64,000 nt of DNA from Algihabitans sp965233705 (GTDB taxonomy: Bacteria; Pseudomonadota; Alphaproteobacteria; Kiloniellales; DSM-21159), in assembly GCA_965233705.1 (NCBI GenBank), contig CBDDTF010000001.1, forward strand, positions 372,001 to 436,000. The letters are read 5' to 3'. How positions within the stretch are numbered: position 1 is the stretch's first letter; each line of letters opens with the position of its first letter. A program made the translations under genes and the position numbers. Of this stretch, positions 1 through 9,284 are shown in pieces. Below the pieces are notes generated by a model. The model was not told the origin of the DNA, ran no database searches, and saw nothing but the letters and a program-made list of their open reading frames with translations.

Positions 1-293
1 TGGGCGCCTCCCTGCTCGGCGTGCAGGGCCGGGTGCAGCGCGCCGGGGCGGTGATCCACCTGGTCGCCGACAGGCTGGTCGACCTTTCCGAGCGCCTGGC
101 GACGCTGGAGACCCACCCGCGCAACCTGGTCGCGCCGCTGCCGCCCGGCCCCGGCGGCAAGCCCCCGGCGCCGCCCGACGCCCTGTTCCAGCGCGCCCTG
201 GCCCGCGCCGACGAGGTCCGGCGTCCGCCCCTCGACCAGCGCGCGCCCAAGCCCCGCCGCCCCAAGCTGGTGCAGAGCCGGGACTTCCACTAG
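1..293 (+). CDS. dnaE2: Error-prone DNA polymerase DnaE2 (ImuC), C-terminal end only
   Basis: The gene enters from the left edge; the first full codon is at base 3 and about 96 residues remain before the TAG at 291-293. The visible part has the OB-fold style motif GRVQRAGAVIHLVADRL followed by a basic tail ending SRDFH, which matches the C-terminus of DnaE2 polymerases. Members act with ImuA/ImuB in SOS-induced translesion synthesis. The rest of the gene, and any imuA/imuB upstream, lie outside the window, so the assignment rests on the C-terminal signature alone. Confidence 0.8.
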   Translation, partial: GASLLGVQGRVQRAGAVIHLVADRLVDLSERLATLETHPRNLVAPLPPGPGGKPPAPPDALFQRALARADEVRRPPLDQRAPKPRRPKLVQSRDFH

Positions 294-354
294 GGCGGTT
301 TCCGATCGAGTGGAACCACGACGTGGGTCCGCCGATCGGCCCAAAACCGCCCTA
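291..354 (+). terminator. Hairpin beginning at the dnaE2 stop codon, possible terminator
   Basis: Perfect 11-bp arms: 291-301 (TAGGGCGGTTT, whose first three bases are the dnaE2 stop codon) and 344-354. Inside are two further nested pairings: CCGATCG at 302-308 with 333-339, and GTGG at 310-313 with CCAC at 316-319. There is no T-run after it, so it may be a terminator, an mRNA 3' end stabiliser, or part of the repeat block that follows. Confidence 0.55.
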
Positions 355-434
355 AACCATAGTGTTAGAGTGGTGCTGTCCGACCTGGCGAATCGCAAAT
401 GCGAGTCCCTCAGGTCGGAGCGCATCACGCCCAG

Positions 435-574
435 CCTCTGGGTTCGGGCCTCTGGGTTCGGGCCTCTGGGTTCGGGCCTCTGGGTTCGGGCCTCTGGGTT
501 CGGGCCTCTGGGTTCGGGCCTCTGGGTTCGGGCCTCTGGGTTCCGACCTCTGGGTTCCGACCTCTGGGTTCGGG
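435..574. repeat. Tandem array, 10 copies of a 14-bp unit
   Basis: The unit is CCTCTGGGTTCGGG, repeated ten times without spacers. Copies 8 and 9 end in TTCCGA instead of TTCGGG; the other eight are identical. Because 14 is not a multiple of 3, several frames stay open through it. It has no spacers, so it is not a CRISPR array. Near-identity suggests recent expansion or slippage. Confidence 0.95.
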
Positions 575-582
575 CGGTTCTT

Positions 583-626
583 GCCCGACCGGCGGACGCG
601 CTGACGCGCGTCCAAACGGTCGCAAA
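583..626 (+). repeat. Dispersed repeat, copy 1 (copy 2 at 33079-33122)
   Basis: Contains the hairpin GGACGCG (594-600) / CGCGTCC (607-613) followed by ACGG.CGCAAATC. It lies directly after the 14-bp tandem array. Confidence 0.7.
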
Positions 627-641
627 TCACTCTCGTGTGAT

Positions 642-685
642 GGTTCCGAAGTTCGGCAGAGGTCGCTGTGCCGAACTTCGGAACC
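642..685. repeat. Perfect 17-bp inverted repeat with 10-nt loop
   Basis: Arms 642-658 and 669-685 are exact reverse complements (GGTTCCGAAGTTCGGCA on the left); the loop is 659-668. No T-tract follows on either strand. It lies downstream of the minus-strand TRAP permease and could end that transcript, but the arm length and symmetry also fit a mobile-element or protein-binding palindrome. Confidence 0.9.
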
Positions 686-710
686 TGAAGCGCACGAGAA
701 AAGAAGGCTT

Positions 711-763
711 GGTGTCCCGCTGGCCCCAAAATTCGATGCATCGCATTTCGGAGTCGGGACACT
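711..763. repeat. 53-bp imperfect palindrome
   Basis: Outer arms GTGTCCCG (712-719) and CGGGACAC (755-762) are exact complements. The centre holds the self-complementary CGATGCATCG (734-743). It ends 50 bp from the stop codon of the minus-strand TRAP permease, so it may act as a 3' hairpin for that gene. Confidence 0.7.
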
Positions 764-812
764 AGCCCAGGCTGCGATCGCATGGAGCCGCGCCCGCGGC
801 GCCGCAGCGCGT

Positions 813-2873
813 TCAGGAGTTCCGGTCGACGGCGGCCCCGGCGGCGGTCCCGCGGGCGGGGCTGCCCCCGTGCGGGCTTCGCGCCCCGCCGCCCCGGGCG
901 GCCAGGAGGTTGAGCAGCAGCAGCACGAGCAGCAGCGCGAAGCCGGCCGCCTCGGCCCTCGGGTCGGGCCAGAAGATCGCGATGCCGCCCGGCAGCGCCA
1001 GCAGCCGCTGCCACAGCCGCAGCGGCGCGAAGAGCTGGCCTTCCAGGGCGGCGGCGAAAGCCGCCAGCGCCACCACGGCGATCAGGCCGTTCCAGATCAC
1101 CAACAGGACCGGACCACCGACGATGATCACCTCGTTGTACACCATGAACAGCGGGATGATGTACAAGCCCTTGGCGAACTTCCACGCCTGGAAGGCCGTC
1201 TGCATCGGCTTGGCGCCGGCGATCGCCGCGCCGGCGAAGCCGGCCAGCGCCACCGGCGGCGTGACGTTGGAATCCTGGCTGTACCAGAAGACCAGCAGGT
1301 GGGCGACGAGCAGCGGCACCCCGAACTCCTCGGAGAGCGCCGGCCCGACCAGGATGACCAGCACGATGTAGGCCGCCGTCACCGGCAGCCCCATGCCGAG
1401 AATCAGGCTGGCGATGGCGACCAGCACCAGCGCCGGGAAGAGATAGCCGCCGGAGAAGGCCATCATCATCGCCGAGAACTTGAGCCCCAGGCCGGTGAGG
1501 CCGACCACGCCGACGATGATCCCCGCCACGGCGCAGGCGAGCGAGACCGCCACGGCGTTGCGCGCGCCGAGCTCCAGCGCCCTGAGGGTCAGCGTGACGC
1601 CGCGCCCGATCAGGGCGCGGAAGCCGGCCGCGCTGACCGCCTCGCCCGCCCGCGGCGCGGTGACCAGGAAGTCCCACAGCGCCCGCCCGGCGGCCACGGC
1701 GGCGACCGACAGGATCGCGTAGAAGCCGACGCGCAGCGGCGAATAGCCGGCGACCAGCAGGCCGATCAACACAGCCAGCGGCACCAGGAAGTGCCAGCCG
1801 TCGGCCAGCACCGCGCGCACGCTGCTGAGCTCGCTGGCGGGCAGCCCGCGCATGCCCTGCTTCACCGCGGCGATGTGAACCAGCAGGTAGACCGTCCCGA
1901 AGTAGAGGAAGGCCGGGAAGATCGAGACGAGCACGATCTGCAGATAGGGGATCTGCGTGAGCTCGCTCATCAGGAAGGCACCCGCGCCCATCAGCGGCGG
2001 CATGATCTGGCCGCCGGTGGAGGCCGCGGCCTCGATCCCGCCGGCCTGGTGGGGCCGGTAGCCCAGGCGCTTCATCAGGGGAATGGTGAAGGCGCCGGTG
2101 GTGACCACGTTGGCGATGGCCGAGCCCGAGATCGAGCCCATGCCGGCCGAGGCGATCACCGCCGCCTTGGCCGGGCCGCCGCGCTGGCGCCCGGTGGCGG
2201 CGTAGGCCAGGTCGATGAAGAAGCGCCCCGCGCCCGTCACCTCCAGCAGGGCGCCGAAGAGGACGAAGATGAACACGAAGGTGGCCGCCACGCCCAGCGG
2301 CAGGCCGAAGATCCCCTCGGCCCCCAGCGTCATCTGGCTGGACAGCCGGTCGATCGAATAGCCGCGATGCTCGAGGATGCCGGGCAGCCAGGCGCCGAAG
2401 CCCGGCAGCGCGCCGCGCTGCCCCGCCATGGCGTAGAACAGGGCGAAGGCGCCGATCAGCGTCATCACCAGGCCGACGGCACGCCGCGCGGCCTCCAGCA
2501 CCACCAGGGTGGTGACGATGCCGACGATGACATCGATCTGGCGCGGGATGATCGCGTTGGCGATGACATCGATGTTCCACGGCACCCAGACGCCGACCAG
2601 CACGCCGCAGGCGAGCAGCGGACCGTCGACCGCCCAGCCGAGCAGGCCGCGCGGCCGGCGCGATCCGGTGACCGGGAACATCAGGAAACAGAGCACCAGC
2701 ACGAAGCCGAGGTGGATCGGCCGCAGGTAGAACAGGCCGATCGGCTCGATGCCGGAGGCATAGAGCTGGAACAGCGACAGCGCGATGCCGACCGCCGCGA
2801 TGATCCGCAGCACCAGCCGCGGCTGCCGCGGCAAGCCGCCGGCGGGCTTGGACTCCGTCGCCTCGGCCGTCAT
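813..2873 (-). CDS. TRAP transporter fused permease subunit (TAXI type, DctQM fusion)
   Basis: About 686 residues and strongly hydrophobic, with many membrane segments. The arrangement is that of fused 4TM-12TM TRAP permeases, which pair with TAXI-family binding proteins for ion-driven solute uptake. The region after about residue 130 carries the DctM-like run LRVGFYA and GLGLKFSAMM. The ATG at 2871-2873 overlaps the stop of the DUF1850 gene by one base (TGATG); an in-frame GTG at 2876 is the other possible start. It is the last gene of a TAXI-DUF1850-permease run. The substrate cannot be told from sequence. Confidence 0.9.
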   Translation of the reverse strand: MTAEATESKPAGGLPRQPRLVLRIIAAVGIALSLFQLYASGIEPIGLFYLRPIHLGFVLVLCFLMFPVTGSRRPRGLLGWAVDGPLLACGVLVGVWVPWNIDVIANAIIPRQIDVIVGIVTTLVVLEAARRAVGLVMTLIGAFALFYAMAGQRGALPGFGAWLPGILEHRGYSIDRLSSQMTLGAEGIFGLPLGVAATFVFIFVLFGALLEVTGAGRFFIDLAYAATGRQRGGPAKAAVIASAGMGSISGSAIANVVTTGAFTIPLMKRLGYRPHQAGGIEAAASTGGQIMPPLMGAGAFLMSELTQIPYLQIVLVSIFPAFLYFGTVYLLVHIAAVKQGMRGLPASELSSVRAVLADGWHFLVPLAVLIGLLVAGYSPLRVGFYAILSVAAVAAGRALWDFLVTAPRAGEAVSAAGFRALIGRGVTLTLRALELGARNAVAVSLACAVAGIIVGVVGLTGLGLKFSAMMMAFSGGYLFPALVLVAIASLILGMGLPVTAAYIVLVILVGPALSEEFGVPLLVAHLLVFWYSQDSNVTPPVALAGFAGAAIAGAKPMQTAFQAWKFAKGLYIIPLFMVYNEVIIVGGPVLLVIWNGLIAVVALAAFAAALEGQLFAPLRLWQRLLALPGGIAIFWPDPRAEAAGFALLLVLLLLNLLAARGGGARSPHGGSPARGTAAGAAVDRNS

Positions 2874-3358
2874 CACTCGGGCCGCAGCGCGATGACCACG
2901 CGCGCGCGCGCGGCGGCGCGGCTGAGCGAAATCTCGCCCGCGGCGCTGCGCAGGCGGTGGTCGACCGCGGGCCCGCCGGGACGCATTACGTAGGCGTTGC
3001 CCGGCACCGGTTCGTCGAGCCCCTCGATCACGTAGCCCCCCTCACCGTCCGCGTGCTGCACCCCCCGGCCGGGGATGTGCCCCAGGCCGGCCGCGAAATC
3101 GGGCTGCCGGCTGGACACCAACACCATGGTGCCCTGCCGGTTCTCGTAACAGTCCTGCACCTCGAAACCATCCACGGAGTGGCGCCAGACCACGCACCAG
3201 CCGGCGCCGTCCGGTATCTCCAGCCGGGCGATCTCGCGCCCGCCGTCGGCCAGCGACGCGGTCAGCACCTCGGCCGACGCGGCGCCGGCCGAACCGAAGG
3301 CGGCCGGCAGGAGGGCGGCCGGGACGAAGACCGCGGCCGCCGCCCAGCGTGCGATCAC
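2873..3358 (-). CDS. DUF1850 domain-containing protein
   Basis: A 161-residue protein beginning at a GTG that overlaps the stop of the upstream TAXI gene by 4 bp (GTGA). The first ~28 residues are Ala-rich and hydrophobic and end AGAASA, which fits a signal peptide. The conserved core reads WCVVWRHSVDGFEVQD and later QPDFAAGLGHIPGRG, the family hallmark. DUF1850 genes are known neighbours of TAXI TRAP transporters, and it lies here exactly between binding protein and permease. An accessory role in transport is inference; no catalytic residues are evident. Confidence 0.85.
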   Translation of the reverse strand: MIARWAAAAVFVPAALLPAAFGSAGAASAEVLTASLADGGREIARLEIPDGAGWCVVWRHSVDGFEVQDCYENRQGTMVLVSSRQPDFAAGLGHIPGRGVQHADGEGGYVIEGLDEPVPGNAYVMRPGGPAVDHRLRSAAGEISLSRAAARARVVIALRPE

Positions 3359-4314
3359 GGACGCAGCCGGTCCGGGATCTCGGCGCCGATTTCCTCGTAA
3401 TAGCGGATGGCACCGGGATGCAGCGGCACCGGCGTCGCATCGAGGGCGAACTCCACCGTGGTCTGGTTGGCCGCCGGATGGATGGCGCGCAGATCCTCGA
3501 CGTTCTCGAACATCGCCTTGGTCACGGCGTAGGCCAGATCCTCCGGCATCTCGGCGGAGACGACAAGGACGTTGGGAATGCCCAGCGTCGGCACGTCCTC
3601 GCTCACCCCCTCGTAGGTGCCGCCGGCCAGATTGACCGAGGCCATGACCGGCGCCTCGGCCTTGGCAGCCTCGCGCTCGGCATCGCTCAGCGGAACCAGG
3701 CGGATGTTGTGGGTCGTCGCCAGGTTGAGGATCGAGCTGGTCGGCGCGCCGACCGACCAGAAGCCGGCGTCGATGTCGCCGTTGCGCAGGGCGTCGGCGG
3801 TCTCGTTGAAGTTGAGCCGCTGCTCCTCGATGTCGTCGTAGGTGATGCCGTTGGCGTTGAGCAGCGTCTGGGCGTTGACCTCGGTGCCAGAGCCGGGCGC
3901 GCCCACCGAGACGCGCTTGCCCTTGAGGTCCTGCAGCGAGGTGATGTCGCTGTCGGCCAGGGTCGCGATCTGGATCATGTTGGCGTAGAGCGAGGCGAGC
4001 GCCCGGGTCATCGGGAGCTGCTGCCCCTCGAAGCGGCCGGTGCCGGAATAGCCCTGGTAGACCGTGTCGGCCAGGGCGATCGCCATGTCGCTGTCGCCGG
4101 TGGCGACCAGCCCCATGTTCTCCACCGAAGCGCCGGTGACCTCCGCCACGGCGGCGTAGCCCTCGACCTTGTTGTTGATCACCTCGGCGAGCCCGCCGCC
4201 CAGGGGATAGTAGACGCCGCCGGTCCCGCCGGTGGCGATGGAGAGCTGCTGCTGCGCCGCCGCAGGCGCCGCGGTCAGCAGCACGGCTGCGGCCAAGTAT
4301 TTGACAACCTTCAT
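3355..4314 (-). CDS. TAXI family TRAP transporter solute-binding protein
   Basis: 319 residues with a clear signal peptide (MKVVKYLAAAVLLTAAPAAA, cleavage about residue 20). The mature part opens with LSIATGGTGGVYYPLGGGLA, the TAXI signature, and continues as a two-lobed periplasmic binding protein. It would catch the solute for the fused permease two genes downstream. TAXI members often bind glutamate or other small acids, but no ligand can be assigned here. First gene of the TAXI set, 90 bp after the upstream peptide-type binding protein. Confidence 0.93.
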   Translation of the reverse strand: MKVVKYLAAAVLLTAAPAAAQQQLSIATGGTGGVYYPLGGGLAEVINNKVEGYAAVAEVTGASVENMGLVATGDSDMAIALADTVYQGYSGTGRFEGQQLPMTRALASLYANMIQIATLADSDITSLQDLKGKRVSVGAPGSGTEVNAQTLLNANGITYDDIEEQRLNFNETADALRNGDIDAGFWSVGAPTSSILNLATTHNIRLVPLSDAEREAAKAEAPVMASVNLAGGTYEGVSEDVPTLGIPNVLVVSAEMPEDLAYAVTKAMFENVEDLRAIHPAANQTTVEFALDATPVPLHPGAIRYYEEIGAEIPDRLRP

Positions 4315-4404
4315 TCTTGCCTCCCGAACTTCTTGTGGTTGGGCGCCATCTTAACGAGTGGCGCCACGGTTTCAACCGGCCTTCCGGGCCGCCGGCCGGC
4401 CGCG

Positions 4405-6135
4405 TCACTCGGCACGGCGCCACTCCTCGACCCAAAGCGTGGTGGTGCCCATGTGCCCGGTCGGACGCACCCCCTCCAGCCAGGGTGGCAGGATGAAGGC
4501 CTGGGCGCGCCAGTAGAGCGGCAGGGCCGGCAGGTCCGTGGCGTAGAGCCGCTGCAGCTCGGCCCAGAGCTCGGCCCGCCGCGCGCGATCCAGCTCCACC
4601 TCGATGGCGTCGATCAGGGCGTCCATCTCCGGGTTGCAGTAGCCGGTGTAGTTCTGGCCGCCCCAGCCGTTCTCGGCGCTGGGGATCTGCTCGCAGTGCA
4701 GGGTGCTGCGCGGCACGTTCTCCGGGCTCGACAGCCAGGCGAACAGCGCCAGCCCGTCGAACTGCCGGCGGCTGACGGTCTGGCCGAAGAAGACCCGGGC
4801 CGGCTCGTTGCGGATCGCCAGCTCGACGCCGATCCGCCCGAGCTGGCTCTGGATCACCTGCTGCACCAGCTCGCGGGTGCGGTCGCCGGCGGTGGTCATG
4901 ATCTCCAGGCGCAGGCGCTCGCCGGCCGCGTTGCGCCGCACGCCGTCGCCGCCCTCGGACCAGCCGGCCTCCTCCAGCAGGGCGGCCGCCGCCTCGGGGT
5001 CGTAGGGGTAGGTCGGGACCTCCGCGCTGTGCACCCAGTCGAGCGGGCTGACGGCGCCGTCGGCCACCGGGTTCTCGCCGGCAAACAGCCGCTCGCTGAT
5101 CGCCTGGCGGTCGATGCCGTGCAGCAGCGCCTGGCGCACGCGGCGGTCGGCCAGGATCGGATTGTCGAGCATCAGGTCGATATGCTCGTAGATCAGCCCC
5201 GGCTTGAACAGCACGGTCCAGTCGTCGCCGTGGCGCTCGGCGAAGGCCAGGGCCTGGTCCACGGTCAGCCCCAGCTCGCCGGGGATCATGTCGATCGCGC
5301 CCGACAGCAGGTTGGCCTCCAGCGCCGGCGTGTTCTCGATCACCCGCAGGACGATGCGGTCGAAGGCCGGCGGCGGGCCGAACCAGGTCTCGTTCGGCAC
5401 CAGGGCGATCTCCGCCCCCGGCGTCACGGCGGCCACGCGGTAGGGCCCGAAGGCCAGCCCCGGGTTGGTGGGGTCGCTGTCGAAGGCCGTGCGGTTGCGG
5501 TAGCTGGCCGGGTCCTGCTCGAAGATCGGCCGCTCGATATGCGCCGGCAGGACGCGGAAGTCGGCCGCCGAGGCATAGTCGAAGGTGACGCGGTCGGCGT
5601 GCAGCGTGAAGGTCTTGGCGTCGATCACCTCGATGTCGAGGATGCGGCGGTAAAGCTCGAAGTTGCTGATGCCCGACTGCGGATGGCGCCCGACCTCCCA
5701 GGTGAAGAGCACGTCGTCGGTGGTCACCGGCGTGCCGTCGCCCCAGGTCGCCTCGGGCTGGATGGTGTAGGTGACGGCGATCCCCTGCCCGCCGTCCGGC
5801 GTGGTCTCCAGCTCGGCCGTGCCGGCCTCCAGGCTCGGCACCTCGGTGCAGAGGAAGCAGACCACCTCCCAGTCCTGGTCGTAGTGGGTCAGCGGCCGCA
5901 GGGTCATGGCCTGCACGTAGCTCTTGGCCAGCATCGAATCGATGTTGGGGTGGAGCGTCGAAGGGAACTGGGTCAGGCCGATGGTCAGCGTGCCGTCGCC
6001 GCCGGCCGCCGGCCGTGGCTCGGACTGCGCCGCCGCCGGCCCGATCGCCAGGACCGCGACCAGCAGCGCCGCGAGCAGGCGTGGCAGCGGCGACAGGAAA
6101 CGCGGCGAGACGGAACGCGACGCCCAGCCCAGCAC
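4405..6135 (-). CDS. ABC transporter substrate-binding protein, peptide type (SBP_bac_5), second copy
   Basis: 576 residues starting at a GTG three bases after the stop of the ATPase gene, which suggests coupled translation. Residues ~15-37 form a hydrophobic signal segment ending AAAQS. The body has the SBP_bac_5 layout, with TLTIGLTQFPSTLHPNID near the mature start and TWGDGTPVTTDDVLFTWE further in. It is the second such protein of this cluster and is clearly divergent from the first (10419-12026), so the importer may use two receptors with different ligands. Ligand class, peptide or other, is not decided by sequence. Confidence 0.9.
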   Translation of the reverse strand: MLGWASRSVSPRFLSPLPRLLAALLVAVLAIGPAAAQSEPRPAAGGDGTLTIGLTQFPSTLHPNIDSMLAKSYVQAMTLRPLTHYDQDWEVVCFLCTEVPSLEAGTAELETTPDGGQGIAVTYTIQPEATWGDGTPVTTDDVLFTWEVGRHPQSGISNFELYRRILDIEVIDAKTFTLHADRVTFDYASAADFRVLPAHIERPIFEQDPASYRNRTAFDSDPTNPGLAFGPYRVAAVTPGAEIALVPNETWFGPPPAFDRIVLRVIENTPALEANLLSGAIDMIPGELGLTVDQALAFAERHGDDWTVLFKPGLIYEHIDLMLDNPILADRRVRQALLHGIDRQAISERLFAGENPVADGAVSPLDWVHSAEVPTYPYDPEAAAALLEEAGWSEGGDGVRRNAAGERLRLEIMTTAGDRTRELVQQVIQSQLGRIGVELAIRNEPARVFFGQTVSRRQFDGLALFAWLSSPENVPRSTLHCEQIPSAENGWGGQNYTGYCNPEMDALIDAIEVELDRARRAELWAELQRLYATDLPALPLYWRAQAFILPPWLEGVRPTGHMGTTTLWVEEWRRAE

Positions 6136-6138
6136 GGT

Positions 6139-7292
<1,154 letters not shown>

Positions 7293-7296
<4 letters not shown>

Positions 7297-8291
7297 TCCG
7301 CCGCCCTCTTCACGCCTTCGTCGAACAGCCAGCAGGCCACCTCCGACCGATCCACCGGTATCAGCTCCGGCCGCTCGACCCGACAGTGGTCGAAGGCATG
7401 CGGGCAGCGCGGATTGAAGGCGCAGCCCGGCGGGATCTCGGTCAGCCGCGGCATCGAGCCCTCGATCTGGGTCAGCCGCTCGGTGTCGTGGCCGATCATC
7501 GGGATCGAGCCCATCAGGCCGTGGGTGTAGGGGTGCTTGGCGTTCTGCACCACGTCCTTCACCGGCCCGACCTCGGCGATGCGCCCGGCGTACATCACGG
7601 CCACGCGGTCGGCGGTCTCGGCGATCACCCCCATGTCGTGGGTGATCAGCATCACCGCCGCCCCGTGCTCGCGGCAGAGCCGCTTGAGCAGCTTGATGAT
7701 CTGGGCCTGGATCGAGACGTCGAGCGCGGTGGTCGGCTCGTCGGCGATCACCAGCTTGGGATTGACGCAGAGCGCCAGGGCGATCACCACGCGCTGGCGC
7801 ATGCCGCCCGAGAACTGGTGCGGATACTGGTCGATCCGCCGCTCCGGCGCCGGAATGCCGACCTCGGCCAGCAGGTCGATCGCCCGCTGGCGCGCCTGCT
7901 CCTCCGACAGGTCGGTGTGGGTCTGGATCGTCTCCACGAGCTGGCGCCCGACCGTGTAGAGCGGATTGAGGCTGGTCAGCGGGTCCTGGAACACCATGCC
8001 GATCTCGCGGCCGCGCACCTTGCGCATCTCGCGGTAGGGCAGGTTGTCGATGCGCCGGCCGTTCAGCAGGATCTCGCCGCCGGCGATGCGGCCCGGCGGC
8101 TCCAGCAGACCGATCACCGCCGAGCCGGTCAGCGACTTGCCGGCGCCGGACTCGCCGACCACGCCCAGCACCTCGCCCTCGCTGATCTCGAAGGAGATGT
8201 TGTTGACGGCCACCAGCGTCCCCCTGCGGGTGGGAAACTCGACCCGCAGGTTGCGGACTTCCAGAAGGGGCTTTCGCTCTGTATCGGACAT
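7293..8291 (-). CDS. Oligopeptide/dipeptide ABC transporter ATP-binding protein (OppD/DppD type)
   Basis: 332 residues from an ATG that overlaps the upstream permease stop by 4 bp. The open frame continues further upstream, but that part lies inside the permease gene. Walker A GESGAGKS is at residues 46-53, followed by FSGGMRQRV and Walker B VIADEPTTALD. The C-terminal domain has the cysteine pattern CAFNPRCPHAFDHC of the Opp/Dpp family. It forms a heterodimeric motor with the OppF-type protein downstream. Confidence 0.93.
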
Positions 8292-9271
8292 CAGCGCAAC
8301 TTCGGATTGAGGGCGTCGCGCAGCCAGTCGCCCAGCAGATTGACCGCCAGGACCAGCACGACCAGCGCGATGCCGGGGAAGATGGTCATCCACCACTCGC
8401 CGGAGAAGAGATACTCCTGACCGATGCGGATCAGGGTGCCCAGCGAGGGCTCGGAGGAGGGAATGCCCACGCCCAGGAAGGACAGGGTCGCCTCGGTCAG
8501 GATCGCCAGCGCCAGCGACAGGGTGGCGATCACCAGCACCGGCCCCATCACGTTGGGCAGCACGTGGCGCACCATGATCAGCGTCGGGTGGATGCCGATC
8601 ACCTTGGCCGCCTGCACGTACTCGCGATTCTTTTCGACCAGGGTCGAGCCGCGCACGGTGCGCGCGAAGTTGACCCAGAGCGAGGAGGCGATCGCCAGGA
8701 TCAGCACCGGGTAGGTCAGCTCGTCCGCCGTCTGCTTGGGCAGCACCGAGCCGACGATGCCGTCGACCAGCAAGGCGATCAGGATCGCCGGGAAGGTGAG
8801 CTGGATATCGGCCACGCGCATGATGATGCTGTCGACCCGGCCGCCGACGTAGCCCGAGATCAGCCCGAGCACCGTGCCGATCGCCGCGGCCAGGATGACC
8901 GAGGCGAAGCCGATCACCAGCGAGGCCTGCATGCCGAACATGATGCCCGAGAGCATGTCGCGGCCCTGGTCGTCGGTGCCCAGCAGGAAGCTGCCGTCGC
9001 CGCCGGCCTCCCAGACCGGCGGCTTGAAGGCGTCCATCAGGTTCAGGCTGGCCATGTCCGTGGTGTCGTGCGGCGCGATCCAGGGCGCCAGGAAGGCGCC
9101 GATGAACAGCAGCAGGGTGACCGTGAAGGCGACGATGGTCAGCGGCGAACGCTTGAAGGAATAGAAGACGTCGGAGTCGAGAAACCGGTTCCAGCCGTCG
9201 GCGATCTTGCGGCCCAGGCTGAGCTGCGGCGCCGCGTGCGGATCGACCGGTTCGCGAGCCATTTCCGTCAT
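8291..9271 (-). CDS. Peptide-type ABC transporter permease (OppC/DppC type)
   Basis: 326 residues from an ATG preceded by GAGGAGGG. A longer frame exists but lacks a site and would overlap the upstream gene. An N-terminal OppC-like segment is followed by a first membrane helix (about residues 40-60), a periplasmic loop with LLGTDDQGRDMLSG, and five further helices containing the EAA-type loop that contacts the ATPase. The GTDxxGRD motif is diagnostic for OppC-type permeases. Partner of the OppB-type permease, 13 bp upstream. Confidence 0.93.
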   Translation of the reverse strand: MTEMAREPVDPHAAPQLSLGRKIADGWNRFLDSDVFYSFKRSPLTIVAFTVTLLLFIGAFLAPWIAPHDTTDMASLNLMDAFKPPVWEAGGDGSFLLGTDDQGRDMLSGIMFGMQASLVIGFASVILAAAIGTVLGLISGYVGGRVDSIIMRVADIQLTFPAILIALLVDGIVGSVLPKQTADELTYPVLILAIASSLWVNFARTVRGSTLVEKNREYVQAAKVIGIHPTLIMVRHVLPNVMGPVLVIATLSLALAILTEATLSFLGVGIPSSEPSLGTLIRIGQEYLFSGEWWMTIFPGIALVVLVLAVNLLGDWLRDALNPKLR

Positions 9272-9284
9272 GCCGGGGCCCTCC

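Larger units (their letters stand above)
294..812. other. 519-bp noncoding block rich in repeats and hairpins
   Basis: No credible gene lies between dnaE2 and the TRAP permease. The open frames here run through a tandem array and give only cyclic low-complexity peptides. The block holds, in order: the stop-codon hairpin; a 9-bp-arm inverted repeat (379-387 with 411-419); ten 14-bp direct repeats (435-574); a 7-bp-arm hairpin (594-600 with 607-613) inside a sequence found again near 33,100; a 17-bp-arm perfect inverted repeat (642-685); and a 53-bp imperfect palindrome (711-763). Confidence 0.8.

Noticed and set aside
435..574. CRISPR array
   Set aside because: Units are directly joined, without spacers, and there is no cas gene.
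352..2993. Long open frames (742 codons minus, 864 codons plus) across the tandem array and the TRAP permease
   Set aside because: They are kept open by the 14-bp array and by GC-rich codons; the fused permease is the only frame with membrane-protein sequence.
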